The position numbers and the translations under genes were made by a program. A model generated the notes under the pieces. The model did not search any database. It was not told the DNA's origin and worked only from the letters and a program-made list of their open reading frames with translations. This document shows, piece after piece, positions 20,928 to 30,908 of a DNA stretch of 38,419 nt. Positions within the stretch are counted from its first letter, which is position 1. The number at the start of each line of letters is the position of its first letter. Source of the stretch: a virus; the IMG/VR virus record IMGVR_UViG_3300011114_000210, positions 1 to 38,419 of that record; one strand, written 5' to 3'.

Positions 20928-23900
20928 TTACTCTCCTTGTTGCATCATAAGCTCTCGGCCTATGTCTTGACGCTTTTGCATTTCTTCTGGAGATAGCTCG
21001 CGGCGCATCTGTTTGGAAAGAGATTTGCTTATCCTGTAGTCCCTATACCTATTGTTTGCTATTGCAGAGGCATTGTCACCGCTTAACCCGCCAACACGCA
21101 TAGCTGATATTGCTTCTGATCGGCTAAGACCAAGCAACATAGAGGCGTGAAAATCCTTATTAGCTTCATCAAACATAACCTTGCGCCGATTCTCCATCTT
21201 TGAGAATTGCTCACGAATCTTTGATTCTGGGACATTTCCAACCGCGCCGTAAGTCTCTGTGAATATCCGCCCAACATCTGTCATGTTTGTATTGAACCTA
21301 GATGCCTTGGATTCTAGTGCCTTGGATATATTTAGAGACTGAGGACGGATTCCGAATAATGCAGATAACTCTTCTGATGGCTTGAATACGCGACCATATT
21401 TAGATACGGATGTGTCTGGTTGTCCTGTTAAGGCGTAGAAAATCCTACGCATTTGAGAAACTGTTGCAGGCTCATTCTGACGCTCCAAGTAGCTGATGGT
21501 ATCTATTACTTGATCAACATTACTATCTTGCGGATTTCGGATTGACCTACCCTGTGGTGTTTTGCCATAGATTGCAGAAGCTATTGAATTCGCAAGAATG
21601 CTCGGACCAATATAAGAATCAAGAAATTCATTTATTCCAGATAGTATTGAATCCTCTGGATCTCTTCCAGATGCAACTGCCTGTATTGGTCCACGCATAA
21701 CTTCGTATGGATCGGTATATGAAATATCAACATATCCAACGCTTTTACCATCTGAACCTGTTGGCATTAGCGTTGCATTCTTTTGGTACGGAGCAACAAA
21801 ACGTCTCAAGGCTTCCATCTTTCTTCCATTAAAATCAGTTGCCCACATACCAAGTTTAGCAACACCTATTGCAGCACCCAATGCAATTAAAACTCCAATC
21901 AATCTTGTAAGACCATATCTACGCATACCAGGGGTTTTAATATCTTCTGCCGCATATCTAATTGTGTTTGGAATAACCCTCAACATTTCAGATGGCCAAG
22001 ATATAAAGTTACCAAATAGAGGTTGAAGTCTAAGTGCTTTGATAAACCTTGGAACGCGTGAATAAGTTGGCCTTGTATTCTTCACACGCTCGGCTGCAAT
22101 AACCTCTGCCTCTTGGCGTGAAATCTTTCTGCCATCCATCAATTGCTTTGTTTCATTCTCCCAGGCCATAAGCTTGAATAAATTATCACCAGCGCGGTAT
22201 GTTTTATTTAGGGCATCAAGACCTTTCTTCGCAAGTCCACTACCCTTTCCAGCCATTTGTTCTGCAAAATCAATTGTCGATCCTTTGTACTGCTGTGCAT
22301 CCTTGAGCATCTGGGTAAACTCATTGAGAACAGTATTGTCGTAAATACCAAGTTGAGTTGCCCTAGTCAGATAGGCTCGGCCTTCCTTGGTATCCATGCC
22401 TGGAACACCAAACTCAGCTAAGACTGTTTTAATTGGTTTTAGGCTTCCACCAAACGCTATGTTTCCGTTTGCAACCTCAATCAATACATTGGACATTGGA
22501 TTTCTAAATTGAGCCTGGATGCTTCCAACTGTCTTGCCCCACTTCACCCAGGCATTAGCCATCGAATAAAGTTGATACATTGTTCCACCCTTATGCATCA
22601 TCTCAAAATTCTCAATAGCATCGACAAGTTCTGGTTCTGCATAAAGACCATTAAGAGGCGAGCGTGTATCTGATCCATCAGCCGCGATCTGTTTAACAGC
22701 AGTTCCAGTTGGCTTGTCAAAAAATAACTTGTTTGCAATTCCAAAATTCTTTAATTCATTTAACTGCTTTTGGGACTGCAAAAGGTTAATCATCTTGCTT
22801 GCTGACCTGGCGTAATTGATTACTGGATCAGAGTACTCGCCCATTAAATATCGGATCTGTCCTGGAATGTCTTGCCTTGCCTTTGTTATGCCCAACTTTT
22901 TTCCAATCCCAGATACCTGTATGAGTGATTCCATCGGCTTGTCACGCCCTTGCTCAACTAACTCACGAATCCTTCCTTGCACTTGGTCTTCGGTAATGGC
23001 TGGATCTATTGACTTTAACTGATCTCGGACAAATTTCTCAGCAACAGAATATGCGGCAGGATCTCTTTTTCTTAGCAAATCAACACTGAATTTAGGATTA
23101 TCAAACTTCTCATACGAGCGAGTTAGGTACTCACCCTTACGCTCTCTGATAACATCAGCTTTGCTTTTTCCAGATGCACCAACCTCCTGCGAAAATGTGC
23201 CTTCTTGAATAAGACCTTCAGACAAGTTATCCAACTGCCTACGCATTTGATTTGCTATTGGCTGGATGGATTCTGGAAGCGTAGTCACATCGGTAGCACC
23301 GCGCAGGAATTGGTCTAGCTGACCAGATTGCTCTGGCGTAAGCCTAGGCTTGCCATTCAAAATCCTTGCTTCTTTAGCCAAGTCTTTGAGCGTAAAATCA
23401 ATCTGCTTGAGCATCGCCTGCGTGCGCGATCCCTTGGATTCCATAATGTCAAACATCTCTTTAGGAAGATTGCCTTCAGTAGTAAGCCACTTCTTTGCTA
23501 CCTTGGCCGCGCCTTCTTGCACATCGGACACGATGAATCCAGCCTCACCAGCCTTGCCACCCATAGGGCGAGGGATGGTTGGTTTTGAGACAGTAGGGGT
23601 CTCTACTGGTGCAACCTCACCTTCCGCTGGCAATGCCAACCTCTCCGTACTAGGCAACTGCGTCCTAGGCGTAACAATCGGACCTTCGCGCACAATCTCG
23701 CCCTGCATCCCCCTTGTGTCTGGAGTAATCGCCTCACGATTGATGCCTTGTGATTCAATTGTAAATACGCCTGTCCTTGGTACTGGATCGTTTAGATCGA
23801 CCAAGCTTTCCTGCATTGGCGTGATAATTCCACGCCGTTGCATTTCTGCTGTATCGGCTTGTGTTCCGCGCACGTTCCCGCGCACGCCTGACTCGGCTAA

Positions 23901-24947
23901 TTCTACTGGAGGTACTGGTTGTACTGGTGGTAGCTCAGCAGTTGGCATTTGTTGCATCGGTTGCTTTTTGGGCAATGTAAGCTCAGTCTTTTCAAACACT
24001 GGCCTGCCAGCTAAATCAACTGTTGTTCGTTTTGCCGATTCAACACCCTTGGCTCCAGTTTTCTGTGCTTCAGCAAGTATTCCATTCCAATCGCGGTATT
24101 CAGCTTCGGTAGCCTTTCCAGCCTTAACTCTTTCATTCAGCGAAATGGCTTGTTCCCTGTTATATCCCTTGACCCTGCTTCCGCTGCCTAGACCAGCAAA
24201 TAACGCACCAAACAAAGCATCTTCTGCAATTGTACCAGGGCTAACTTGTCCACCAATAATCGCCCTAACTCCAGTACCAACTCCAGCACCAATCCCAGCA
24301 GAAACTCCTAGTGCTTTAGCCATTTCCTCGGCTCCACGTTTTGCACCTAGTTCAGCAAATAAGGTTTTTCCAGCTTGGACAAGTTGTGCGCCACCAACTG
24401 TTCCAGCAACAACAGCAGGAGCATATTCACCAGCAGTAGCATAACCAGGTGCAAACTCTCTTGACCTAGCAACATTAGGCGTAAATTTCTGTAGTCCAGA
24501 TTCAGCCAATTGACCTCCAGCTATTGCGCCACCAACTCCGCCAGCAATAGCTCCTACTGGCCCACCAATCAATCCACCCCCAAGGCCACCAGCAATACCA
24601 CCCAAAAGCTGCGATGACCCCTTGACCAATCCAGCAGCACCAGCAGCTATCTTTACATCTGTTGGAACATCAACTGCCTCTTTATTTACAAAATCATCTA
24701 TTTGCGCCCCCTGTTCTGGCGTATAGCTCTGAAGGGATGCGGCGTATTGTTTTGTTTCAGCCCCCCATTGGCGGGCAAGATTAACTTGCTCTGGATAATT
24801 AAGAGTCTTGTAGTCCTCGGAATTCTTAATTTCACTCCACGCTGGAGGTTCTTCTTGTCTTGGGGCTGGTTGTGCCTCAATTGGCATTCCAGCTAGTTCC
24901 CTTATCTTGTTGGCTGAAGATAGCTCCTGTATTGGGGCTTCAGCCAT
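20928..24947 (-). CDS. Giant internal virion / DNA-ejection protein, 1339 aa
   Basis: This is the longest gene. Residues 100-150 are a glycine-zipper-like hydrophobic stretch (LLGGIAGGLGGGLIGGPVGA). A second such stretch is near 210-260, and a hydrophobic segment (LIGVLIALGAAIGVAKLGMW) lies in the C-terminal third. The rest is helical and charged. Size, place at the end of the tail cluster and membrane-active segments match T7 gp16-type ejection proteins that build a channel across the cell envelope. Motifs AENETKQ-like and PLFGNFISWPSEMLRVIPNT recur, as I recall, in large podovirus virion proteins. No transglycosylase motif is evident; the lysozyme is a separate gene. Confidence 0.72.
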   Translation of the reverse strand: MAEAPIQELSSANKIRELAGMPIEAQPAPRQEEPPAWSEIKNSEDYKTLNYPEQVNLARQWGAETKQYAASLQSYTPEQGAQIDDFVNKEAVDVPTDVKIAAGAAGLVKGSSQLLGGIAGGLGGGLIGGPVGAIAGGVGGAIAGGQLAESGLQKFTPNVARSREFAPGYATAGEYAPAVVAGTVGGAQLVQAGKTLFAELGAKRGAEEMAKALGVSAGIGAGVGTGVRAIIGGQVSPGTIAEDALFGALFAGLGSGSRVKGYNREQAISLNERVKAGKATEAEYRDWNGILAEAQKTGAKGVESAKRTTVDLAGRPVFEKTELTLPKKQPMQQMPTAELPPVQPVPPVELAESGVRGNVRGTQADTAEMQRRGIITPMQESLVDLNDPVPRTGVFTIESQGINREAITPDTRGMQGEIVREGPIVTPRTQLPSTERLALPAEGEVAPVETPTVSKPTIPRPMGGKAGEAGFIVSDVQEGAAKVAKKWLTTEGNLPKEMFDIMESKGSRTQAMLKQIDFTLKDLAKEARILNGKPRLTPEQSGQLDQFLRGATDVTTLPESIQPIANQMRRQLDNLSEGLIQEGTFSQEVGASGKSKADVIRERKGEYLTRSYEKFDNPKFSVDLLRKRDPAAYSVAEKFVRDQLKSIDPAITEDQVQGRIRELVEQGRDKPMESLIQVSGIGKKLGITKARQDIPGQIRYLMGEYSDPVINYARSASKMINLLQSQKQLNELKNFGIANKLFFDKPTGTAVKQIAADGSDTRSPLNGLYAEPELVDAIENFEMMHKGGTMYQLYSMANAWVKWGKTVGSIQAQFRNPMSNVLIEVANGNIAFGGSLKPIKTVLAEFGVPGMDTKEGRAYLTRATQLGIYDNTVLNEFTQMLKDAQQYKGSTIDFAEQMAGKGSGLAKKGLDALNKTYRAGDNLFKLMAWENETKQLMDGRKISRQEAEVIAAERVKNTRPTYSRVPRFIKALRLQPLFGNFISWPSEMLRVIPNTIRYAAEDIKTPGMRRYGLTRLIGVLIALGAAIGVAKLGMWATDFNGRKMEALRRFVAPYQKNATLMPTGSDGKSVGYVDISYTDPYEVMRGPIQAVASGRDPEDSILSGINEFLDSYIGPSILANSIASAIYGKTPQGRSIRNPQDSNVDQVIDTISYLERQNEPATVSQMRRIFYALTGQPDTSVSKYGRVFKPSEELSALFGIRPQSLNISKALESKASRFNTNMTDVGRIFTETYGAVGNVPESKIREQFSKMENRRKVMFDEANKDFHASMLLGLSRSEAISAMRVGGLSGDNASAIANNRYRDYRISKSLSKQMRRELSPEEMQKRQDIGRELMMQQGE

Positions 24948-24948
24948 T

Positions 24949-25716
24949 TTATCTACCTAGTCTTGTTTTGATCCAGCTTGCGGCTTTAGGTTCTTCTTGT
25001 TGTCCAAAAATAGAATTTAATTGCATCTTAATTCCTTTAGGAGTTTGAGGATCTCTCCATTTTCTTTCGGCCTCTTCATTTGAATATGATATAGTTCCAC
25101 CATCTCCAACAGGAAGAACAACTTTTCCGCCAGTAGATGCTTTGACAAGTTCTTTTCTTATATCTGCACTTGCCATTCTTACTGCAGTATCACGATCATA
25201 TCCTTCGGCAATATATGTTTCAGCAAGTCTTGGAACTTGGCTTCTATAAATTTGACCATAAATATCTGCACCAGTTTTCCCAGCTTCGGGTGCAAGAACA
25301 GTTTGTTTTACACCACCAACATCAACGCTTGCATTGGGCAATAAAGATTTTTCTCCAGCAGCAAAATTCATTAATGCTGCCTTTCGAGCCTCGGCAACTT
25401 TTCCAGAAACATCTAACTCACCCTGCATCCTTGTAGCATCCAAGATTCCAGGACCTCCAGCAGATGTCATGCGTTGTGCCATTCCTTCTTGAATTGGAAT
25501 ACCAAATTGTTTTTGCTTATCTTGTTCAAGAGTTGCAGCAATCTCAGCAGCTTTGGTCGAGCGACCACTTGGGCTAGACATTTCCTGCTCGTCCCTTGCT
25601 TTAGCTAAATCAAACTGAAGTTTTTGCAATTCAAGATCAGATTTGATTGCCTTGTTAGAGGCCATCTGTTGAAGTGCTGCATCGTAGTCTTTCGCTGCTT
25701 GTGTTATGGCTGGCAT
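24949..25716 (-). CDS. Internal virion protein, 255 aa
   Basis: The product is helical and Lys/Gln/Ala-rich, starting MPAITQAAKDYDAALQQMAS and containing coiled-coil-like SDLELQKLQFDLAKARDEQE. It lies between the 541- and 1339-residue proteins with 1- and 6-base gaps, so it is probably an ejection-complex component like T7 gp14 or gp15. No sequence motif gives a finer role. Confidence 0.6.
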   Translation of the reverse strand: MPAITQAAKDYDAALQQMASNKAIKSDLELQKLQFDLAKARDEQEMSSPSGRSTKAAEIAATLEQDKQKQFGIPIQEGMAQRMTSAGGPGILDATRMQGELDVSGKVAEARKAALMNFAAGEKSLLPNASVDVGGVKQTVLAPEAGKTGADIYGQIYRSQVPRLAETYIAEGYDRDTAVRMASADIRKELVKASTGGKVVLPVGDGGTISYSNEEAERKWRDPQTPKGIKMQLNSIFGQQEEPKAASWIKTRLGR

Positions 25717-25722
25717 AAATTA

Positions 25723-27348
25723 TTACCTAAAGAATGCGCTTGATGACGGCGATCCAAAAAATCCTGAAGCTGATTTACCAAGATCGCCAATACCACCAGC
25801 AATTGTAGCAAACTGCTGCGCTCCGCTTTGCTGCCTAGAAATTGCACCAACCTGTGCGCCATAGGTGCTTGAAAGATAATTGGCTTGCGAACCATAAAGG
25901 TTTGCAAAACTATTGTTAAGCGAAACAGGAATGCTCTGATCCACAGCCTGGTAGAAAGGCGATGCAGTAGAGGCAGCCTGCCCAAACTGACCAGGCAACG
26001 CTTGGTTGGCTTGGATGTACTGTTGCATTGCGCTCTGTTGTTGGCCTGTACGCTGGTTAGCCAAGTTGTAGAGCGAAGGCCCACCAGCGATGAAGTTGGA
26101 AGCAGCACCAAGGCGATTCTGTTGCAGGCTATCTCGCAAGGCAAGATCGCGTGCTGCTGCTGCACCAGTAGTCTCGCCAGAACCAAGGAAGCTTTGCGCT
26201 GCACCATAGCGTGCCAGCTTGCGTTGTTCGCCAGCCATACCAATCTGCGAGGCTTCTTGCACTGCTGGTCCAAGGCCAAAGATATTGCCTCTTGCAGTCT
26301 GTGCCCCACGGATGGCTTGTTCGTAGCCACGGCGTTCTTCCGCGCCAATGGTCGAGCCTAGGCGGAGTTGGTTCATCGCCTCTTGTTCGAGGGTATTGCG
26401 AAGTTCCTCAGTCTGCGGAGTAGTAGTCGCGCCTAGTGGCTGGGTAGCCATCTGGCGATACTGACGGCCAAGGCCAACAGCAGTCTTGTAGGACTCTGGA
26501 TCAATCTGGCGAAGTTGCTGTGAAGCCTTTTCTTCTGGTAGTTGTAGGTATTCCCTAAACGAAGTGATCTGACTAGAGGCTTCAGGCGAGCCTGCCGTGA
26601 TTGGCTTGAAATCATTGATCTGAGAATTGGCATCAGTAATTGCACTCTGCACGCTGGACAAGTCTGACTTCAGTTGTTTAACATAAACATCGCTGGAGGT
26701 ACGCCTAGGATCTCCTTCTGGAAGTTGATTGAGTAATGTTTGCGCTGAATTAAGTCTTTCTGTAATTCCAGCAATTTGTGCGCTACCTCTATCAGCAATA
26801 GACTTCAGCTTGGTCATCCTGCTGTTGTTGTAGTCGTTTAGAATCTGATCATCTGATACTTGAAAATTGAGTTTAGAGGAAAGATCAGAAGCACCAAAGT
26901 TATTATTAGCCGAAAGGGATTGAACTGCTGGTGATGTTACATACTGTCCAGTTTGCTCATTAAAGTTTGGAGTACCACCAGCAGATTGAGTCCCGCCACC
27001 AGCAAGACCAGCAATTTGTTGAGCAAGGCTATTGTAGGTATTTTCTTTAGCTTGAATTTGAGCTAGGGTTTCTTTTTGATCAGCAGCAGAAGCAGTTTCT
27101 TTGTAGTCTGCATAAGCATTATCAAAATCACGAAGCATTGCGCTTTTGTCTTTAGCGGAATTTCCATATGTGCGTGGACCAGAGTCCCATCGTCCATTGT
27201 AACTTCCCTCTCCAGCCAAGAATCCCTTGTAATCTGATGGAGGATTAAGTGAGTTAAAATGTTGAAATCCAGTTGGGAACCATTGACCCCAATCTTGTTT
27301 TGGAGCGTACTCCTTATTGTAAAACTCTTCTTTGGTTAATGCTGCCAT
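25723..27348 (-). CDS. Internal virion protein, 541 aa, Gln/Ala-rich
   Basis: The chosen start is the ATG at 27346-27348, right after the upstream stop; an ATG at 27366 is possible. The protein begins MAALTKEEFYNKEYAPKQDW. It is then mostly helical and very rich in Gln, Ala, Ser and Asn, with long coiled-coil regions (IAGITERLNSAQTLLNQL) and a glycine-rich hydrophobic end. Size and place fit a T7 gp15-like internal core protein. Low-complexity composition limits homology detection. Confidence 0.6.
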   Translation of the reverse strand: MAALTKEEFYNKEYAPKQDWGQWFPTGFQHFNSLNPPSDYKGFLAGEGSYNGRWDSGPRTYGNSAKDKSAMLRDFDNAYADYKETASAADQKETLAQIQAKENTYNSLAQQIAGLAGGGTQSAGGTPNFNEQTGQYVTSPAVQSLSANNNFGASDLSSKLNFQVSDDQILNDYNNSRMTKLKSIADRGSAQIAGITERLNSAQTLLNQLPEGDPRRTSSDVYVKQLKSDLSSVQSAITDANSQINDFKPITAGSPEASSQITSFREYLQLPEEKASQQLRQIDPESYKTAVGLGRQYRQMATQPLGATTTPQTEELRNTLEQEAMNQLRLGSTIGAEERRGYEQAIRGAQTARGNIFGLGPAVQEASQIGMAGEQRKLARYGAAQSFLGSGETTGAAAARDLALRDSLQQNRLGAASNFIAGGPSLYNLANQRTGQQQSAMQQYIQANQALPGQFGQAASTASPFYQAVDQSIPVSLNNSFANLYGSQANYLSSTYGAQVGAISRQQSGAQQFATIAGGIGDLGKSASGFFGSPSSSAFFR

Positions 27349-27349
27349 G

Positions 27350-27841
27350 TTATTTAGCCGTCCCAATCGTTAAGTCTGGATTTGAAATGTTAGTACCAAT
27401 CGTCCCATAGATGTCTTGAGGTGGCATATTACGAGGAGCAAAAGCAACGCTAGGTTCAACCGAGGAGTAGGGTGAAGTGCCATAAAGCCTGCTGAACTGG
27501 CGAGTCATCTGATCCCCTAGCCCACGATTCAAGGCATATGCTTGGGGGCTTTGTTCGTAAGACCTACGCAGTGCTTCGGTGGTACGCTGTGAGCCAAACT
27601 GCCGTTCATTCTGTAACGCTGACAAGGTTGCAGCCTGCTGGTCTAAAGCCGATAATTGACGCTCCAGCGAGCGTTGCTGTGGCATATACTGGATGCGAAG
27701 CTTGTTCTCCATCGCAGCCATCTCTGGAGATTTCTCCAAGTAGGTCTCAACATTCTTCTTGTAAGCATCAGCATTAGCCTGCGCTACCGCTGCTGGATCG
27801 GGCGGTGGGGGCGGTGAGGGAATAGATGGAGAGCCACCCAT
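27350..27841 (-). CDS. Internal virion or tail-associated protein, 163 aa
   Basis: The product opens MGGSPSIPSPPPPPDPAAVA, a Gly/Pro-rich N-terminus typical of T7 gp14-like internal virion proteins. It continues as a Gln-rich helix (MPQQRSLERQLSALDQQAAT). It lies between the GNAT-like gene and the large internal proteins. Role in the ejection complex is inferred from place and composition. Confidence 0.6.
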   Translation of the reverse strand: MGGSPSIPSPPPPPDPAAVAQANADAYKKNVETYLEKSPEMAAMENKLRIQYMPQQRSLERQLSALDQQAATLSALQNERQFGSQRTTEALRRSYEQSPQAYALNRGLGDQMTRQFSRLYGTSPYSSVEPSVAFAPRNMPPQDIYGTIGTNISNPDLTIGTAK

Positions 27842-27842
27842 A

Positions 27843-28232
27843 TTAAGCCAAAGCTTTCTGCATAAATTTCATATAATCGTACTTTTTTTGGACTCCATTG
27901 CGGTTAAAGATTAGGCTCCTGCGGGGGCCAAACCTATCCCACAGGATAGTCAGCAGGCATTGCATAGCCCTTCGGCTACGAGCAGTACTTCTACCATCGG
28001 TAGAGGTCACAGTCAAGTCAACAAAGGCAGTATCTCCATTAGGTCTATGTAGGTAATGGGTAGGTTCTTCTGATCCGTTGATTACCCTGGCAACAGCTAC
28101 CCCTACTATTTCCTCGCCATCCTTGGCAACACCAACCATGCCACGCTGGTTATACCAGCTAAACCATTCCCTAAAAATAGGCCAGCGAGACTCTGGTACG
28201 CCAGATAACTCAATGTACTCCATAGCGTTCAT
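27843..28232 (-). CDS. GNAT-like internal protein, 129 aa (T7 gp13-like position)
   Basis: The product starts MNAMEYIELSGVPESRWPIF and has VGVAKDGEEIVGVAVARVI, HYLHRPNGDTAFVDLTVTST and RRAMQCLLTILWDRFGPRR, the strand-helix order of a GNAT acetyltransferase core. Podovirus proteins in this place, after the gp12-like tail gene, often have a degenerate GNAT fold and assist virion assembly. I do not see a clear Q-x-x-G-x-G/A acetyl-CoA motif, so catalysis is doubtful. The start overlaps the preceding stop (ATGA). Confidence 0.6.
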   Translation of the reverse strand: MNAMEYIELSGVPESRWPIFREWFSWYNQRGMVGVAKDGEEIVGVAVARVINGSEEPTHYLHRPNGDTAFVDLTVTSTDGRSTARSRRAMQCLLTILWDRFGPRRSLIFNRNGVQKKYDYMKFMQKALA

Positions 28233-30079
28233 ATGGTCTTTTGTACTTCAATTGTATCTGGGTTGGCCGCTGCCACAATTTGTCGGATAGCCATCTTGTT
28301 TGCTGAACTGGAAATCTTGATATTGATTAAACGCCATTTCTCATACTTGCGAAGGTCACTAGCAAGCTTCTTCTTAACCGAGGAAGGTAAGATGGCTGGT
28401 AAAGTGAATGGCAGGGTTAAGGTCGAACTTGCAATGTCTATGTTTGGAACAACGCTTACATCCCCAACATCAACGTCACGCTGAATAAAGATGTTGGCAT
28501 CATTGGAGAATGAGTTGTCAAAGATAACCTCGAAATGGCTGCCATATTTAAGAGAAAAAGGATCGTTAAAATTAAAATCTTTAGTCCTTACGAATGACTC
28601 ATAGGCTGTTCCTGCATCAGCGTAATCAGAAGAAGTGGTTCCAGCTGGACTCTTAAACCCAGCGTACTTACTAATAATTCCTGTTGTGTTTTTCAGCATC
28701 AACCTAGACCCTTCGGCGTTGAAATTGGTCAAAGCAAACTGCATTGCTTTCAGGGTCCAGGTTCCTTCAAATACGCCTAACGCAGTGTTGTACACCAGTA
28801 GAGTGTCATTGGTATCATTGGCCTCAGTAGGTATAGACAGGAAGTATCTATTGTCGTAATACATAGCAGTAGATACAGCAATAGCCTGCGTGTTAATGCT
28901 CTGGATAACGTCCTTAACTATCTCCGAAATAGGTATTCCAACTGAGCTAAAATCATCCGCTACTGACCGCACCAGCGACCTAATACCATTGTCCGACAAG
29001 AACAATATGTCGCTACTGACTTGAACCGCAGTACCAGTGGCAACGCACCCTGTATTGTTGGATATAATTGAAACAACCCAATCCGCTGCCGTTACTGCAT
29101 CGCTAGGGATGTCCACTTGGAATACCCTGCGCTTCTTGAATACGATGATCCTATTCTTGTAATACGGAACAATAGCAGTTATCTCGTCACCATCATCGCC
29201 ATTAACAACTATGCTGTTGGTTGCATCCCATACCGAGGGATCTAATATGTCCGAGGCGTAAAGCGTGTTTCGGTTAGATGCAGAACCAACTGCAAACAAC
29301 CTATTCTCTGTGTTAATCAAAAGCCTCAAGCCTTGTGGCGGGGGGCTGGCAGTAGCTGTAGCAGTTGCGCCAGATCCATTGCCTACAATTGTGATTGTTG
29401 GATTGGCTGAATAACCAGAACCACCATCAACAACAGTCACGCCTGTTACCGATCCGCCAGCAACTGTTGTAATAAAGGTTGGAACTGTCCCGCCAAAATT
29501 AGGTCCAGAAGCAATTGCGGTTGCGCTTGTGTACCCGCTTCCTGCGGTTGTAATTGTTACAGCGCGAACCTTACCACCCTGCCTAGTAATGATGCTACCA
29601 TTCCAGAAATGAAAGTCTCCGTCTGCATCAGCTAAGTACATCTTGTCGTTAAACTGAGCCATCGAAACTTCAGTTGCGCTGTTGATTGAATATCCATTAG
29701 ACCATTGTTGAGCGTAAGAGTTCCATGCGCTTGTTGATTGGCTCCAAGTAGCATCAATTGGATGCATGGTGGCAGTTCCATTTGACTCAATACTAAAGAA
29801 CCTTCCGTTGGTTACAATCAATAACTGCTCGTTGGCAGATGTCTCGTAGTAACGCATGCCACCTACAGAACCAACCGCGCTGGTAGCAGTAGTGCAAAAG
29901 TTTGTTGTACCAACGCGAGTTTCAAGATTGCCCTTTGGAGAAAGGGTCATGTTTTGTAACTGCTGTACTTGGTTCTCGGCTAGTAAATCAGACTGCAAAC
30001 CACTGGCTTGCCCACCTGTAAAACTCCTAATGCCATCGAACGTCAGGACATCATCCGTTGCGTCAACGAAATATGGCAT
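28229..30079 (-). CDS. Tail tubular protein B-like (T7 gp12-like), 616 aa
   Basis: This follows the gp11-like gene, and the sequence is strand-rich with repeated propeller-like segments (GMRYYETSANEQLLIVTNGR, MYLADADGDFHFWNGS, RNTLYASDILDPSVWDATN, RIIVFKKRRVFQVD), as in T7-type nozzle proteins. Residues about 172-244 hold an extra domain with two GSGY repeats (ITTAGSGYTSAT and VVDGGSGYSANP). This is a module found in varied phage structural proteins, apparently inserted here. It would form the tail tip through which DNA leaves. Confidence 0.75.
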   Translation of the reverse strand: MPYFVDATDDVLTFDGIRSFTGGQASGLQSDLLAENQVQQLQNMTLSPKGNLETRVGTTNFCTTATSAVGSVGGMRYYETSANEQLLIVTNGRFFSIESNGTATMHPIDATWSQSTSAWNSYAQQWSNGYSINSATEVSMAQFNDKMYLADADGDFHFWNGSIITRQGGKVRAVTITTAGSGYTSATAIASGPNFGGTVPTFITTVAGGSVTGVTVVDGGSGYSANPTITIVGNGSGATATATASPPPQGLRLLINTENRLFAVGSASNRNTLYASDILDPSVWDATNSIVVNGDDGDEITAIVPYYKNRIIVFKKRRVFQVDIPSDAVTAADWVVSIISNNTGCVATGTAVQVSSDILFLSDNGIRSLVRSVADDFSSVGIPISEIVKDVIQSINTQAIAVSTAMYYDNRYFLSIPTEANDTNDTLLVYNTALGVFEGTWTLKAMQFALTNFNAEGSRLMLKNTTGIISKYAGFKSPAGTTSSDYADAGTAYESFVRTKDFNFNDPFSLKYGSHFEVIFDNSFSNDANIFIQRDVDVGDVSVVPNIDIASSTLTLPFTLPAILPSSVKKKLASDLRKYEKWRLINIKISSSANKMAIRQIVAAANPDTIEVQKTI

Positions 30080-30094
30080 GGTTATATTCTCTCT

Positions 30095-30796
30095 TTAATT
30101 AGAGAACATCTCTTCAATAGAAAGTTCGCCCAAACTAATTGGTGTGATCTGTTTCATTCCACCAACTTGAGAGAGTTCATAATTTGCCATCGCAGCGAGG
30201 TCAGCGTTAGCGGCCTGCGTAACAATCTGCGACTTGCCATATTGACGCTCGCGCTCTAGTGCATCGGCATGAGTTAGTGCAAGAACAACGTGGCTTACAT
30301 GGGGTAGGCGAAGCTCATCAGCAATTGCGCTGGCAGAGGGAGGAAAGTCAACAACGTAGTTTGTTCTAGTTAGGCATTGAAGCTTCTCAACAACCAAGAG
30401 CGTGTTTGTACTAGTAGTCTCTAAAATTGGATATAGGTCTAGTTCTGCTGTTCCGCTTGTGTTGCGACCCTTAAAGTAAAAGAATACAGGAGTGCCTGTG
30501 CTGGCATTGTTAAGTAAGGAAGAGTTTTGACTTACAATTGTCGATAGATCCATTGCCTGTAGCTCTGCATTATTATATGCAACCGAAAGTGGATTCTCAA
30601 CATTTGATCCAAGGGTTACTGTCCTACTCCCAGCAGTAACGGAGTAGGTAGATGTGGTTACAGTCTCACGCCAGGGCGCGAAGTTCCATACACGCCTATA
30701 GTTTAGGCTGGCTGACTTCTGTAAGAAGGTAAGTGTGTCGGCATCGGTCTTGCCGATTTTCTCACCAGCGTATTGTGCAATTTCAGTTAGGGTCAT
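30095..30796 (-). CDS. Tail tubular protein A-like (T7 gp11-like), 233 aa
   Basis: The product begins MTLTEIAQYAGEKIGKTDAD and has NYRRVWNFAPWRETVTT, a central strand-rich part and a helical end (ALTHADALERERQYGKSQIV). Size, fold pattern and position directly before the gp12-like gene support a gp11-like gatekeeper between portal and nozzle. The start overlaps the stop of the 36-residue gene (TAATG). Confidence 0.72.
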   Translation of the reverse strand: MTLTEIAQYAGEKIGKTDADTLTFLQKSASLNYRRVWNFAPWRETVTTSTYSVTAGSRTVTLGSNVENPLSVAYNNAELQAMDLSTIVSQNSSLLNNASTGTPVFFYFKGRNTSGTAELDLYPILETTSTNTLLVVEKLQCLTRTNYVVDFPPSASAIADELRLPHVSHVVLALTHADALERERQYGKSQIVTQAANADLAAMANYELSQVGGMKQITPISLGELSIEEMFSN

Positions 30797-30906
30797 TAAA
30801 CTAGAGCCTGATCATTCACAATGGATGATGGGTCAATCTCATTGTTGTTTTCATCAAAGTATTTAACTTCTCTTGTTTGGCAATTTGATTCGATTCTTGT
30901 AATCAT
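30796..30906 (-). CDS. 36-residue microprotein before the tail tube genes
   Basis: An ATG at 30904-30906 with GAGGGAT just upstream encodes MITRIESNCQTREVKYFDEN and then NNEIDPSSIVNDQALV. Its TAA shares bases with the next ATG (TAATG). The small acidic peptide is coupled to the gp11-like gene. Function unknown; it may mainly serve to couple translation. Confidence 0.55.
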   Translation of the reverse strand: MITRIESNCQTREVKYFDENNNEIDPSSIVNDQALV

Positions 30907-30908
30907 AT

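Noticed and set aside
23350-24444. 364-codon open frame opposite the 1339-residue protein gene
   Set aside because: It is antisense to a gene with coherent virion-protein features. Its product is Ala/Ser/Thr/Pro-rich, as expected from the reverse complement of glycine/alanine-rich codons.
25704-26348. 214-codon frame on the same strand as the 541-residue protein
   Set aside because: It is a frame-shifted reading of the Gln/Ala-rich gene, giving Leu/Arg/Val runs and no motif. The main frame is longer and continuous with its neighbours.
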